Source: Paramacrobiotus metropolitanus
Lineage: Eukaryota > Tardigrada > Eutardigrada > Parachela > Macrobiotidae
Direction of reading: 5' to 3'
Assembly (NCBI RefSeq): GCF_019649055.1
Contig: NW_026570231.1
Location: 1,612,001 to 1,676,000, forward strand
DNA: 64,000 nucleotides
Under the pieces are notes generated by a model. It was not told the DNA's origin and did not search any database. It saw only the letters and a program-made list of their open reading frames with translations. The position numbers and the translations under genes were made by a program. Positions 1 to 10,360 of the stretch are shown here, one piece after another. Each line of letters starts with the position of its first letter. Within the stretch, counting starts at the first letter, position 1.

Positions 1-305
1 GCCGTGTACAAATGCTCGTGAATTTAAACTAAAAATATGCGAGAGAATTCGGTAGCCAAGCATTCAGCACGTAAGCTGCGAAACCACATGTCCACACATG
101 GATGAAGACAGAGGTTTCCACTGACCGTTCGCATCTCTGTTTTCCGCAGTAACCGTTTCATGGCGCGCTCGAACACGGCCGAAAATCCACCAGTTTCGAC
201 AGGATAAGTTTGGTGTAACCACAACAAGCTTTCACTGTGTGACAAAGCATAGCGGGCGTTCAATTGTCTGAGATGATTTTTTAAAATGTCTGAATATCTC
301 TCGAC
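1..305. other. No recognisable gene
   Basis: I see no convincing coding exon, repeat or RNA gene here. A 119-codon minus-strand frame crosses it, but its composition and lack of any family motif argue against coding. Confidence 0.5.
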
Positions 306-590
306 ATGGACTGGGAGGTCTGGGGCTGTAATTCTCAGGATAGTGTGGCATCCTTTAACTCCCAGTTTGACTTGGTTGATCAAATTTTGCGTGATGTTGG
401 CGTGGTGCCTGAAGAACGGGAAGGATTCATGGATCTTGATACGCAGAAGGAGCAGTACCTACCGCGTTACGAGGTCGTGTCCCCGCCGCAGCCCGAAAAG
501 GACCCTGAGTCCGGCAGGTGTCGTAATGAAGAGAGGAACTTATATGAGGATCCGCTGTCCAGTCGTTTACAACAATGTGGTAGCTTTTAA
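306..590 (+). CDS. Small acidic hypothetical protein
   Basis: This 94-codon frame opens with ATG in a good eukaryotic start context (GACATGG) and ends at TAA eight bases before the target duplication of an LTR element. The first half is acidic and rich in Asp, Glu and Gln (it begins MDWEVWGCNSQD); the second half is Pro/Glu/Arg rich. I recognise no domain. A possible splice donor (CAG then GTGTCG, near 518) means it could be a 5' exon whose continuation lies beyond the retroelement, for example in the unrecognised gene from 2.2 kb. Function unknown; a chance frame cannot be excluded. Confidence 0.3.
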   Translation: MDWEVWGCNSQDSVASFNSQFDLVDQILRDVGVVPEEREGFMDLDTQKEQYLPRYEVVSPPQPEKDPESGRCRNEERNLYEDPLSSRLQQCGSF

Positions 591-602
591 TTCTATCGGT
601 TT

Positions 603-796
603 TGTCATGTATTGTCATGTGTAGGAATCGTATCTTTATTGTATCGTAATGGTCAGGAAAACAACTGAAAGGAAACTAAGGAATCGTAACTAGAGAACAG
701 GGAAAACACAAGAGAAGTTGCTAAGAAGACAAGGACAAAGGACAGAAATAGGAAGGTATTAGAAGGACAATAAACACGTGAACTCAGTATACTACA
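603..796 (-). repeat. 3' LTR of the gag-only element
   Basis: 194-bp direct repeat identical to the copy at 1955-2148. On the minus strand it begins TGTAGTATAC and ends CATGACA. The polypurine tract abuts it at 797. Confidence 0.95.
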
Positions 797-808
797 TTCC
801 CTTCCCTC
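797..808 (-). other. Polypurine tract of the gag-only element
   Basis: On the minus strand this reads GAGGGAAGGGAA directly before the 3' LTR, as expected for the plus-strand DNA primer of an LTR retroelement. Confidence 0.85.
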
Positions 809-964
809 GCCCAAAAAGAGCTGGGTTGAACCATTGCATCAGAACCATATATTTAGCAGCATACAAACCATAGAACCATAGCAACAAGAACCACGGCAAC
901 AGAACCATATAGTTAGTGAACTCTGAACCACTGAGACGAAGCGTCGTAGGAACCGGAACTGGAA

Positions 965-1851
965 TCACAGTATGTCGTATGGAGGACGCGGTGCGTAATC
1001 CGTAATGTAGTTATTCGTAGCGACGTCGGATTTCTTCTGTGAGCGGCATGCCTTTGCTATATGACCTTTCTTCCCACAGTTATGGCATACGTGTTTCCTG
1101 TAGAAACAGCGCTCGCGCATGTGATCGGTTGATCCACAGGAATCGCATCTTCGCTTAGGGAACTGGAATCGGAATCGGACTCGTTTTGATTGCTGGTGGG
1201 TGGCTTGTGGCTTCCATTTGCACTGGATTGACCACTGGAATTGGATGTCTTTTGCTTGACAACCGTTGACCTTCTGCTAGCTGTGACTTTCATCACAGTT
1301 TCACGGTCTTGGCTGGACGTACTGGCCGTAGCTTCTTCAATGCCGGTTTCCATCTTCCTGGCGGCGTTCAGGGTCTCTTCGTGGGTCTGGTATTCGTTTA
1401 TTAGTAGGTGACGGCGGACGGAATCCGACTGGATGCCGTTTATGAAGACGGCGCTGAGCATCGGGTCGATGATGTCAGCGGGAAACTTGCATACGGTACT
1501 CCTGTACCGTAACCTGCTGGAGTATGCCGCCAGCGATTCGTCCTTCCTTTGGACAGTTCGGAACAGGTGTGCCCACTCCGCGACCTTGAATGTGTACTTG
1601 TTGTACACTGTATCCAATTTGGCCAGCAGCATTTCTATGGTGAGTTTCTTGTCCGTGATGGCAGTCGGCCTGCACATCGAGACAAGCATCTCGAATGGCT
1701 TGACCTCCAGCGAGTTCAGAAGCAGCCCTTTCTGCTTCTCCACGGGGATGTCGGCGAATTCGATATAGCTGTGGAGGTTTTCTTTCCACATATCCCACTG
1801 CATCGACTCGGGATTAAACCGTAGGATGGGATGAGTTTCTGGTGTCGCCAT
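965..1851 (-). pseudogene. gag: Gag (capsid-nucleocapsid) of the LTR element, frameshifted
   Basis: Gag would form the particle that packages element RNA. The frame starts with MATPETHPILRF at 1851 and runs through a capsid-like helical region (key stretch WKENLHSYIEFADIPVEKQK, about residues 20-40), then a Ser/Thr/Lys-rich linker. Around 1150-1180 the reading frame shifts. The other frame then encodes two adjacent CX2CX4HX4C zinc knuckles between 1046 and 1147 and continues to a TGA at 965-967. In the first frame translation would instead run on without knuckles to 1057. The shift could be a mutation or, less likely, programmed frameshifting. No pol domain follows. An upstream in-frame Met at 1911 exists, but the Met at 1851 fits gag starts better. 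Confidence 0.85.
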
Positions 1852-1942
1852 ATTCGAACGAATTAAGAAGCGAACTAGCGCTGTTAAGCCGTATATAAAG
1901 AACTCGTACACTTCAATGATAGAGATCTACAGTATTACACAA

Positions 1943-1953
1943 GCTTCACGCCA
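1943..1953 (-). other. Primer binding site
   Basis: One base inside the 5' LTR the minus strand reads TGGCGTGAAGC, the complement of a tRNA 3' end finishing in CCA. This is the standard retroelement primer site; I cannot identify the tRNA. Confidence 0.75.
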
Positions 1954-1954
1954 T

Positions 1955-2148
1955 TGTCATGTATTGTCATGTGTAGGAATCGTATCTTTATTGTATCGTA
2001 ATGGTCAGGAAAACAACTGAAAGGAAACTAAGGAATCGTAACTAGAGAACAGGGAAAACACAAGAGAAGTTGCTAAGAAGACAAGGACAAAGGACAGAAA
2101 TAGGAAGGTATTAGAAGGACAATAAACACGTGAACTCAGTATACTACA
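1955..2148 (-). repeat. 5' LTR of the gag-only element
   Basis: 194-bp direct repeat, identical to 603-796, followed on the plus-strand side by the target duplication GGTTT at 2149-2153. Confidence 0.95.
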
Positions 2149-2216
2149 GGTTTTGGCTTTCAACTTGCCTCCACAAAGGAGGCTTCGCGGCTTTCGGAGA
2201 CTAAACTTCATAATAT

Positions 2217-3110
2217 AACAGTTTGCTCCACGATTGGCAAAAGGCCACCAAATCCATAGCCATACAGCACACTAGGTTCGTTAAATCTTTCAAGTATAAA
2301 ACGGATCAGGCGCAGCTAGAGGGACTTGATACATCAGATAAGAGTCATAAGACACAACACCATGCTTTAGATTTAGTGGGAGAAATAAACGCTTTCCTTG
2401 ATGATATCGATTTCCATTCATTAGCCGAGGTCGTACACTATCAAAGGACTATATAATTCGAAGTTCGAATTTGGAAACTCCCACACATCGCGCTGAGGAC
2501 TTCATTGCGTGGAGTCCCAGCCCCAGCAAAGTCGAACTAATTTACCAACAAGCAGATGGAAAAGTCTTATGGGGCTTATTTCCGCACCCATACTTATTTG
2601 AACAAAATATAACTGTGAGTGTGCTTTACACTATAAAACCTCCTCGGTCTATCTGTAATTCATGGAACATCTGATCTAATTATACTAAAAAACCCCCAGG
2701 ATCTGTTTGTCATACTTGGAGAAATGTTATCGAATATCCGATTTCCTATAAAATTACAAAAATATTACGTCGACAGGTCGACTTACCCTCCAGAAGTTCG
2801 TCAAAAAGAAATCCAAAACATTTCTTATTTCAACGATATCCTTAAACGTGTATTCCAAGAATTACAATTTTTCGCACTCCCGGACACGATGATTACGAAC
2901 ATCCGCGATCATCTAACTTCATCTAACGGATTCGAACCTCCAAACCCGGAATTGGTAGTTGAACAACTTGAACTTACCAATACTTTGGACAATGTTATCC
3001 GACAGGAATATATTACTCTTATCGAACCAAATATACTTCAAACCCAAACAAAAAGATCTTTTCTTCAACTCCATGGAAATAATGATCGCAAACAGAGATC
3101 CTCTGGATAA
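2217..3110 (+). CDS. Unrecognised protein, one intron and one frame interruption
   Basis: Three open blocks read on together. Block 1 (about 2217-2453) begins after a possible acceptor (ATAACAG) and contains a helical, acidic stretch (EINAFLDDIDFHSLAEVV). Block 2 (about 2450-2610) is in another frame, without an obvious intron between them, suggesting a frameshift or an unusual splice. Block 2 ends at a good donor (GTGAGT, 2611). The acceptor is CCCCCAG at about 2699, and block 3 continues in frame to TAA at 3110, with helical composition (EIQNISYFNDILKRVFQELQ). I recognise no family. The preserved intron phase argues for a real, possibly decaying, host or captured gene. Confidence 0.45.
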
Positions 3111-3897
3111 ATAATTTTTAATATGGGGCAAACAGTTGACGAATTCCATAACTTTGTTCTTTTTTAATTTAGTAATCTGTAATCATTCATGGAGTTATGC
3201 AATCCTTCTTTCGCCAAGGATTAAAAAACTCCTTCAGTTGCTTAGTGGCACGTCTGTACAGTGGAACATGGACCGACTTTGCATCCCCTGTATCGATTGC
3301 ACGGTCCGCAAGAGTTGTGCAGCCAATTCGCTCTTCGTCCTTTGAAAGATTGTTCTATATTTAGAAAAGCGCACAACCAAATTTGGTTTTCATTTAGCCG
3401 TATAAGTGCTACATTAATATTTATTTCATACTTGTACAAGCAAATGCCATATAACACTTACACACATATTTCCTACATGGTTTCGAAACTTCGTAATTAG
3501 AGCAACGTCATCTGGCACACCCCGGCAGACGCTAAACCATTATTCGGGCGCTTTGTTTTGCTGGCAACACTGTGGTAGCTCCTAATTTTATGTCGATCCC
3601 ATGTAATGTCTGGCACTGGTTCGGGAGGTAGTTCCGTGTCCTGCGGTGGTGGCCATGGTAGCATGCGAGGAAGTGCCGGTGAATCTCACCATTTATTTGT
3701 CACCCACGGGAGTAGACGTGATTCATCCGTTATAGTATGCACATTCGGTACCGCCCGGGGGTGGCTCAACATGACGCAGCCTGCCTGAGCCGTTAGTTTT
3801 CTAACGGCGCCTTCTTAACCGGACGTTACCGAGAGCGCGATGGTCGCTATCGACGAGTAGAAGGACGGTCGACAGCTGCGAAAAGAGCCAGAAAAGG
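3111..3897. other. No clear gene
   Basis: Only short frames without motifs. I see no repeats with copies elsewhere in the window. Confidence 0.5.
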
Positions 3898-4149
3898 ATG
3901 AGTAAGTACATGAGCTCTTTCCCATTCATGGATTCTTCAACAGATGGTGATTGCTTGAAGGTGCATAGGTATTTCTTCTTTCGCGATGGAATTTTGTACC
4001 ACAAGGGGCGCTATGTTGCCATAAATTTTAATTGTTTTGTCGTAACGAAAGAGCTACGAGACGATGTGATGAAAACTCGCCATAATACCGGTATGCCAGT
4101 TTACTTTTCACGTCATTTTGACTTTCCCACGTATCAATGTTCTTGTTAA
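3898..4149 (+). pseudogene. Ty3/gypsy integrase N-terminal zinc-finger relic
   Basis: The translated block resembles the region just before and within the H2C2 zinc finger of gypsy-type integrases: an aromatic/Asp-Gly stretch (FFFRDGILYHKG) followed by the 'vv.kelr..v....H' pattern (VVTKELRDDVMKTRHNTG). The zinc finger Cys pair is only partly visible near the end (QCSC). No integrase catalytic core, RT or LTR could be linked to it. Seen: pattern similarity only; inferred: a short decayed pol fragment. Confidence 0.45.
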
Positions 4150-5025
4150 CATCGTGCTGCAGGATATTAGTGTTCTCTTCCATATTGCCCTGTTTGGCGG
4201 AGGTCGGCCTATTTGCTCCGCAGCAGCCTTCCAGCTTCATGTCGCTGTTGGACCAAGCTTGCTTACCACCAATTGGCCGAAGACTACAATTACTACGCTG
4301 ATCTGCCAGTGACGGCTCAGTTGGGATTGCCGCATCTGGCTCCCCAGTGTCCGCCATTGATGACTTCCTCCGAGTCGGCCTAAACGCATGCCGATATCGG
4401 GATGTTCCTGTACCTAGCGTGCGATTTCAAGTTCCTGGCTCGGCGAAAAGCGGCGCAGGGCCTGTTTGATCGGTACAGCACTGCCGGTAATGACGGTGTG
4501 CTCGATCAAAGTACAGCAGCCAATTTTGCGATCTGGTGTGAAAAAAATGTTTAAAAACCGTTCAGCAAGCTGGTTATTTGTTGTTGCTTACAGCAAAAAC
4601 ACGGGTAACGCAATCCCCCAACGTGAAAAGAACCGGCTCTCGCAATATCTTTCGATTTCAGACCTAGTAAACGGATGCTGGTGAATGTTTTCTTTCTCTG
4701 AGCATATTCAATCAGGGAATTATCAGCAAAATCATTTCTTATACTAATAAAAACATCCAGTCGTAGGGGTCAGGTGTGAAAGGGTCATTCAGTCTTAGAT
4801 AAAGGTTGTCCCGGCCAAACCCTCAGAAGGGACCAGGCGAAGAAAGGTCGCACATCTGTGGTTTGTAACCCACAGAGGAAGATGTAGGGAAAAGTCGTCC
4901 AAACATATTGGAACTAAATTATATTTAACAGGTAAGTTCATCCTTCTAAAGGTCATCAGTAAAAAATTTTTCAGTATGAGTATCAGATTGTATAGGGTGA
5001 GCGGGCTCGTATTAATGGTTCCGTA
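4150..5025. other. Decayed DNA, no assignable gene
   Basis: Short frames only. It may hold further remains of the neighbouring gypsy pol fragment, but I could not align any domain convincingly. Confidence 0.4.
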
Positions 5026-5610
5026 TTAACCGTTTAAAAGTACAATAGCACAGCGCACAAAAACGTGTTTGGCGTAAAATATTTTCCTATCCGAGGCAAT
5101 GACGCTGTGCCGAAATAACTGCAAACTCTGTGTGCAGTCGGCACTCACTGCCGGTCGATCAGCGGGTCGCAAAACTGAATTTGTAAAATAAGCAGCCAAA
5201 GAACTTCCATTTCTTAATAGAATCAGAACTTTATCATTCAAATCTGGTATTCTACATCGCAGGCACGGTAGTTTGTTTTGATAAGGAGTGAGGACTGTTG
5301 AGGATAAGCCGTCCACAGGAACTAAACTGGCACCGTTATTTGATTCAAACGAACACGTAACACCGAGGAAGACCCACTCATACACCTTTGCCAAATGTAG
5401 CAATTTGTGGACATTCGTACCAAAACGTTTTTTTCTAAAAACATCGTTTACATATGATTTCGAGGCATACGAAGTGAGCCATGCCAGTAATACAGTAACT
5501 GTACCCACCGAATTGACCAAGCGGGTGGTGTCACTGCAAGGGTGTATTAACTTCTTGTCAAGCAAGGAGATCCAATGATTTTTTAAAGACATGAGCAAGA
5601 AAATAATCAA
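5026..5610 (-). pseudogene. C-terminal fragment of a CACTA-like (DUF4218-type) transposase
   Basis: An open frame of 194 codons shows the pattern 'N.H.llHL....G......FE..NG' (TNVHKLLHLAKVYEWVFLG followed by SFESNNG), which is typical of the C-terminal DUF4218-like part of EnSpm/CACTA-family transposases. The intact transposase at 31-33 kb has the corresponding motif (NLHQIFHLPESLQHWGP then FCFEDFLG). The catalytic region upstream is absent, so this is a 5'-truncated relic of a related but different element. It retains no terminal repeats that I can see. Confidence 0.5.
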
Positions 5611-6099
5611 TGCATCCCCGAATTTTCATCGTTCCAGTTGCCTTTGTGCTGAACCTTGTCTTCCAGAGACTGACTGATCCTTGGAGTCAGGTTAATTCAA
5701 GTCACTTCTGACAATGGCCGTTCTTCTGAATACGTTTCGACTGTTTCCTTCTCTCGATCGTTTCGTGTCCGTAAAAGTGTTTTGGGCATATTGAAAAAGG
5801 CAAATAGTTGGCCGATAGTCCTGGTCTTCGATCAAGGCCTATCTCGGTACTTGGGCGTTGAACCTGCACTCTTTATGACCAGCTGCATTCACCCGTGCTG
5901 CCTTATTCTCCGGCGGTAAGCAGCCATCCCGCTGTATCGCACGTGTTCGAGTCCAGGTGGAAGAGTGCATATACTAAAGAACGCTGACTCAACGGTACAG
6001 TTTTGTTAGTTCGAAGTTTGAAACCTTGACCGCTCATCGCTTTGTGCAGTGTTTCCAGGAAACCACAGTACCACTTCTAAGCGTGCGCCTTTAAACGCT
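5611..6099. other. Probable decayed 3' end of the viral polymerase
   Basis: The minus strand here should carry the C-terminal palm/thumb part of the polymerase that lies upstream on that strand, but I find no matching motifs. It is rearranged or too diverged to read. Confidence 0.35.
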
Positions 6100-9000
6100 T
6101 AAGATACTTCTGCTGTTCTTGCATAGGTCTTCCATCTTGATTTTTAAGAACTTGTTGATGTATTTGGCAAACAGACCGGATTCCTTCTGCTCCCAGTTGT
6201 ACACATCATACACCTCCTGCACGGTGTATCAACGGTCCAGAGCATGGTGGAGTTCCGGCGTTGACCAGACACCCTCAAGGCAGCGGTCCGCGTCCGTGTG
6301 TTTACAGAAATCATTGCTCTGGGTATCGGCGCAGGTGCGACACAGTGCGAACACCAGCTTTGTGTTGATGGTGGCAGGTAAAACAGGATACAGACATTGA
6401 TCCGGTGGAAGGACTTTGCAGTACACCAGACCGAAATATTTCCTGGCGTCCTCAAAGTCCGAGAGAATGACTGTCGGGTGTCCGACTGGATACGCTTTTG
6501 TCTTGTTGACAAAAGGGTACAGGCTGACCACATCAAAGTGGAGGATTTTCTCACCCGGTTTAACCTCATAATACAGTCGACTGCCGTTAGTTCGACCACC
6601 TTTAAAGGAGTCACGTGGATTCATAGGATCGCGAAGGTTTTTCTTGGGGGGAAACTCAGCAATGTCTGGTTCCTTTCGCTCCTTCAGCCAATGGCATTCC
6701 CACATTGTCACAACGGTGTAATTTTCATCCTCCAGGTAGCGTACACGGTCCACGTACTCTTCGTATACATCACGCATCAACTTACGCGAGAAAGGTGACC
6801 GATCCTCCTGCTCCGTACACTCAGGATGCCCATGGAATACGCAACCATTGTACTCATACACAGTACGCGTTGCCGCATCGTAGCCACCTACGTATTACGG
6901 ACCGATGTGTACCTCTTTACCATTACGACCATGCTGAATGCGACCGCTCAAGTCTCGGTTAAGTACTTCCAACCATTGCGTTGCCTGTACACTGGTACAT
7001 CCATTCCGATGAGGACCATGTGCCGACAAAACGCCCAATTTGTTTTTCTCCAGGTGGAATGTCCGGTAATATTTATTGCAAGCGGATGACATGGTTATAC
7101 TATCCAAAGGATTCAGCAAAGTTAGACCACGAAAATCCTGAGCAAACTGTAAAGCGCAGCGACGCAGGACGGTGACATCGTTGGAACAATAGGCCATAAT
7201 TTCCGCTCAGAAGTCGAAGCGATTACTGGACGCCGCTTTGGCCTCGGCATGCCACTGGAGAAATTCATGCTTGTGTTTGCCTTTCAGACCGTCGAAAAAT
7301 ACATTTCCAGTTCAGGCCACGGCAATATTTTGTCCCAGTTGCTTGGATGATTCAAGTGATGTGGAAAATCCCCCTTCTTCATTTCCAATTCCAGGCCGAC
7401 AGCTTTTGGCATACTACTTAATCGCATTGGTAGGAAGTTTAACGTATCCCGAGAGGTCATTGCCAGTCCGCTGTACCGCAGCTCCAAGAGTTGATTACCG
7501 CGCTTGATTACCTCGTCACCTTTCAGTTTATTGTCCATAAGGTACTTTAAGATAAAGTGTCCGTCGTATCCCCGGAAGTTATGTGCAATAATGGTGTGGT
7601 TACGGTGCTTCTCTGAAAAAAGCCATTCGCCAAATTTCTGAGCAACGTCCTTCGTCATTGGCTGACCGTCTGCCGGAAATCGGAACTCGGTCCCGTCTTC
7701 GTACTGGGCGACAACGCAGGCGGGTGTGTGGCCAAAAACAGGATCGTTGTATGTCTCATAATCGAAGAAAATATAGTTCAACGGTTGTGCCGGACCATCA
7801 GCAGGTGGTGGCTTTGGTAGTGTCTTAATGAAGCACTTGTGATCGTACTGTTGGACCCATTCGCGGCAAACTACACAAAACATCTATCCGCATTGATGCT
7901 TGCCCCCTTTCGGCGTGTTAGGTTGACAAAACGACGGCAGGTGGCACAAAAAACATCTGGGCGCAGTAAGTTTTCCCATTGTTACGAACAGTTTTGTGGA
8001 TATCAAAGCACTGCTGATTGTTGAATCCCCGACGACAATCCGGACAGCGAATAATGTTCAGAGGAACACAGTCACTAACGGAACGGAAGCACATTGAGCA
8101 TGTTGTACCACAACGGTGTTGCTTCTTGTGGTCGTAAGGCTTGTCACAGCTGGAGCAGTAGTAGGAGGAGCAATAAATACCGGTAACCGTTGTAACTGAA
8201 TCGAAATGATTGTTGTCCAGCCAAAGGTAAATTTCTTGCATTTCCGGTTCTTTCTTCTCAGGTACCCGCGCAATCACCGCGCATCCATGGTTTGTCGAGA
8301 TAACCTTAATTTGAAATTCGGGAAAGCACTCTTCTTGCATGGCAGTCAAATGCTTCAGATTGTAGCAGCGCCCGGGTGGCAAATCGCACAGTCGGACAAT
8401 CTCTCTCGCGTGACACTCCAGTTTTTCCACTCTTTTCTTGCTGTATAGATGCTTCCGTTGGCTCTTATGCTGCTTCAGAACATCGTGGGTAAGTCGGTAC
8501 TTTCCAAGGTACAATGCCGCGGGCAAACAAAGGTTATAAGCGACATGCACGGAGACCGTAGATTTACTGAACCCCATAACATCCTTCGCCACGTGCCTGT
8601 GCTTACGATTAAATCTACCTCCATTCAGAAACGTTGTACGGAAAATACGAACGGAAAATGTGTCGTCCAGCACGGTGCGGCTTGAGTTGGCTTTGGTGAA
8701 AGCAGCAACGAGGTCGGCAATATTAAAATCCGACAGTTTACGCATAGATAAGTAGATGGGGTTATCCAGCGTTTGACAATGAACGGAGATGTTAATACGG
8801 TCGGAAAGATTAAACGATTCCAGACACATTTGAAGAACCGCCTCCAACACCAGTGGCATGAGAACAACGGTTTCTTCTTTGGAAAAAATGCGGGGAAGAG
8901 AAGCAATTTGAATGCGGTACTCCACTTCGGAACTGTTGAACTTCTTGAAGGTACGGTCTTTTACTTTACGCAGAGTAAACAGGCTGGCAAAATCCGGAAT

Positions 9001-9977
9001 ATCTTTAATGCCATTTAAGCTCTGTAAAAACGGTAATTATAGATCTGCTGTCTTTAAAGTAAAATTAATTTTTTTACCAGTATTTTGCTCTCGGGGACAC
9101 TATCAATATCCGTAGCTTGATTCTCCGTACCACCTGCTTGTGGGAGCTCGTCAATGTCCAACGGTGTCTATTATCAATCACGACCAGTTAACACAAAGTA
9201 TCAGTACAAATGTTCTAGCTAGTTCAGAATGGCACCTTAGCTACTGTCTACTAGAGTAAAGTATTAAAACAATTGCTAAGATGGTATAAACGACTGAATG
9301 GCAGCTACTGTTCTCACTAGGTCAAACGACAGACTGGTGCCTAAAATCAATATTCTAACTAAGCTACTGTTTATTAAAGCAGAGTATTAATCTACTGATA
9401 TCTATATCTGATATTATTATTATTGTAAGCTTTTTGCGTTTGTTATCAGCAAATGCTTGTTCCAAGTGGAAAAGGTAAATCATTATCGGATTTGCAAATA
9501 ATTTAAATAGTTTAAATATTTAGCAAGCTACAGTCTACCAGAAAGTTTTGATTTCAATATTCAAAACAGATCAAACGACCGCCTTCTGTCGAAGATTATT
9601 ATCGTTATTCGAAGACTTTGTCGCATAAACAACCCGCTGACTGTGGTAAAAATGGCTTCCTCCTGGTTTTTATTTTTCAAAAAATTTTTGGATTTAAAGA
9701 AAATTTATCGTAGTTATCAGTAACGATTGTTTCAGAAAAAAAAAATTCAGATATGTCAGTATTGAAATTTAGGCTATTTTGTAACAAAAAACTATTCTTG
9801 TCTAAAAAGGTCACTCACCCAATCATCCCAGTCACCAGCCGCAAATATGGCATCGGTATCCTGACGATCCGTATTGGTGATAACGTACGGTGGCGATGGT
9901 GAAAGATTCCATGGCCCTTCGTCGAAAATAGCATCAATATCCATACGATCAACATCCGTAAGCTGATAATCGTCCAT
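6100..9977 (-). pseudogene. Adintovirus/Polinton-type family B DNA polymerase, spliced 5' exons, several lesions
   Basis: Protein-primed-type DNA polymerase B (pPolB), the replicase of Polintons and adintoviruses. Exon 1 (9977-9819) is acidic with two DxDAIF motifs; a 651-bp intron follows; exon 2 (9167-9078) is joined by a 56-bp intron to exon 3 (from 9021). All junctions are GT-AG and phase 0. Exon 3 encodes a long N-terminal region with paired CxxC zinc motifs (8030-8180), then Exo I (FDYET, near 7755), Exo II (NFRGYDGHF), the Cys-Asn-Asp-Val region (near 7170) and a palm motif (DVVSLYP, near 6535). Lesions: frameshifts near 7930 and 7285; in-frame stops at 7884, near 7205, near 6898 and at 6230. 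The C-terminal third is missing or unreadable. It cannot make a working enzyme as it stands. Confidence 0.9.
9168..9818 (-). other. Large first intron of the viral polymerase gene
   Basis: AT-rich stretch between the GTGAGT donor at 9818 and the AATAG acceptor at 9168. It contains loosely repeated units beginning GCTACTGT (about 9240, 9360 and 9529). No coding potential is visible. Confidence 0.6.
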
Positions 9978-10031
9978 GATGAGCGTCAAAAAATAAGCTT
10001 CAACTGCCAGTCAGCCATAGCGACGCACGAC

Positions 10032-10041
10032 TTTTAAATAA
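10032..10041 (-). promoter_or_regulatory. TATA-like element upstream of the polymerase exon 1
   Basis: The minus strand reads TTATTTAAAA about 55 bases before the exon 1 ATG at 9977 and just downstream of the 42-bp repeat block. Position and sequence suit a core promoter; this is inference. Confidence 0.4.
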
Positions 10042-10058
10042 TTTTGATCGCCAGCTGA

Positions 10059-10218
10059 ACTGGCGATTGACCCAGTTTGTGTCTAGTCTCATTCAGCTGG
10101 ACTGGCGATTGACCTATTTTGTGTCTAGTCTCATTCAGCTGGACTGGCGATTGACCTAGTTTGTGTCTAGTCTCATTCAGCACGACTGGCGATTGACCTA
10201 GTTTGTGTCTGGTCTCAT
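10059..10218. repeat. Four 42-bp tandem repeats at the polymerase promoter
   Basis: Units start at 10059, 10101, 10143 and 10185, each beginning ACTGGCGATTGACC and containing TTTGTGTCTAGTCTCATT. Three are nearly identical; the last is slightly shortened. They lie between the IAP gene and the start of the polymerase, both transcribed leftward. They could be an enhancer or origin-type repeat of the virus; no function is proven. Confidence 0.9.
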
Positions 10219-10332
10219 GTATTTAAACTGTCGATAACCGCCTACTATTCGCGGCTATTGCTCGCCACACATGTTTGACTATGTATGCATTTTACCCCCT
10301 TTCTTTTGTTAATTTTTCCCCACCCCTTTCTC

Positions 10333-10338
10333 TTTATT
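10333..10338 (-). terminator. Polyadenylation signal AATAAA of the IAP gene
   Basis: AATAAA on the minus strand 23 bases after the IAP stop codon region, followed by a T-rich plus-strand context; typical eukaryotic or nuclear-virus polyadenylation position. Confidence 0.55.
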
Positions 10339-10360
10339 GGTTTTTTTCATAGCATTTAAT

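Larger units (their letters stand above)
603..2148 (-). mobile_element. Gag-only Ty3/gypsy-like LTR retroelement (TR-GAG type)
   Basis: This is a complete, short LTR retroelement of 1,546 bp on the minus strand. Two LTRs of 194 bp are identical by eye and have TG...CA ends. They are flanked by the 5-bp duplication GGTTT at 598-602 and 2149-2153. A tRNA-type primer binding site follows the 5' LTR and a polypurine tract precedes the 3' LTR. The interior encodes only a Gag-like protein with two CCHC zinc knuckles; there is no protease, reverse transcriptase or integrase. It is therefore a non-autonomous element that would need enzymes in trans. LTR identity implies a recent insertion. Gag itself has a frameshift. 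Confidence 0.93.

Noticed and set aside
7839-8906. Plus- and minus-strand frames overlapping the polymerase
   Set aside because: They are shadows of the zinc-rich N-terminal polymerase frame, which has family motifs.
10059-10218. CRISPR array
   Set aside because: The 42-bp units are contiguous tandem repeats without spacers, and the DNA is eukaryotic.
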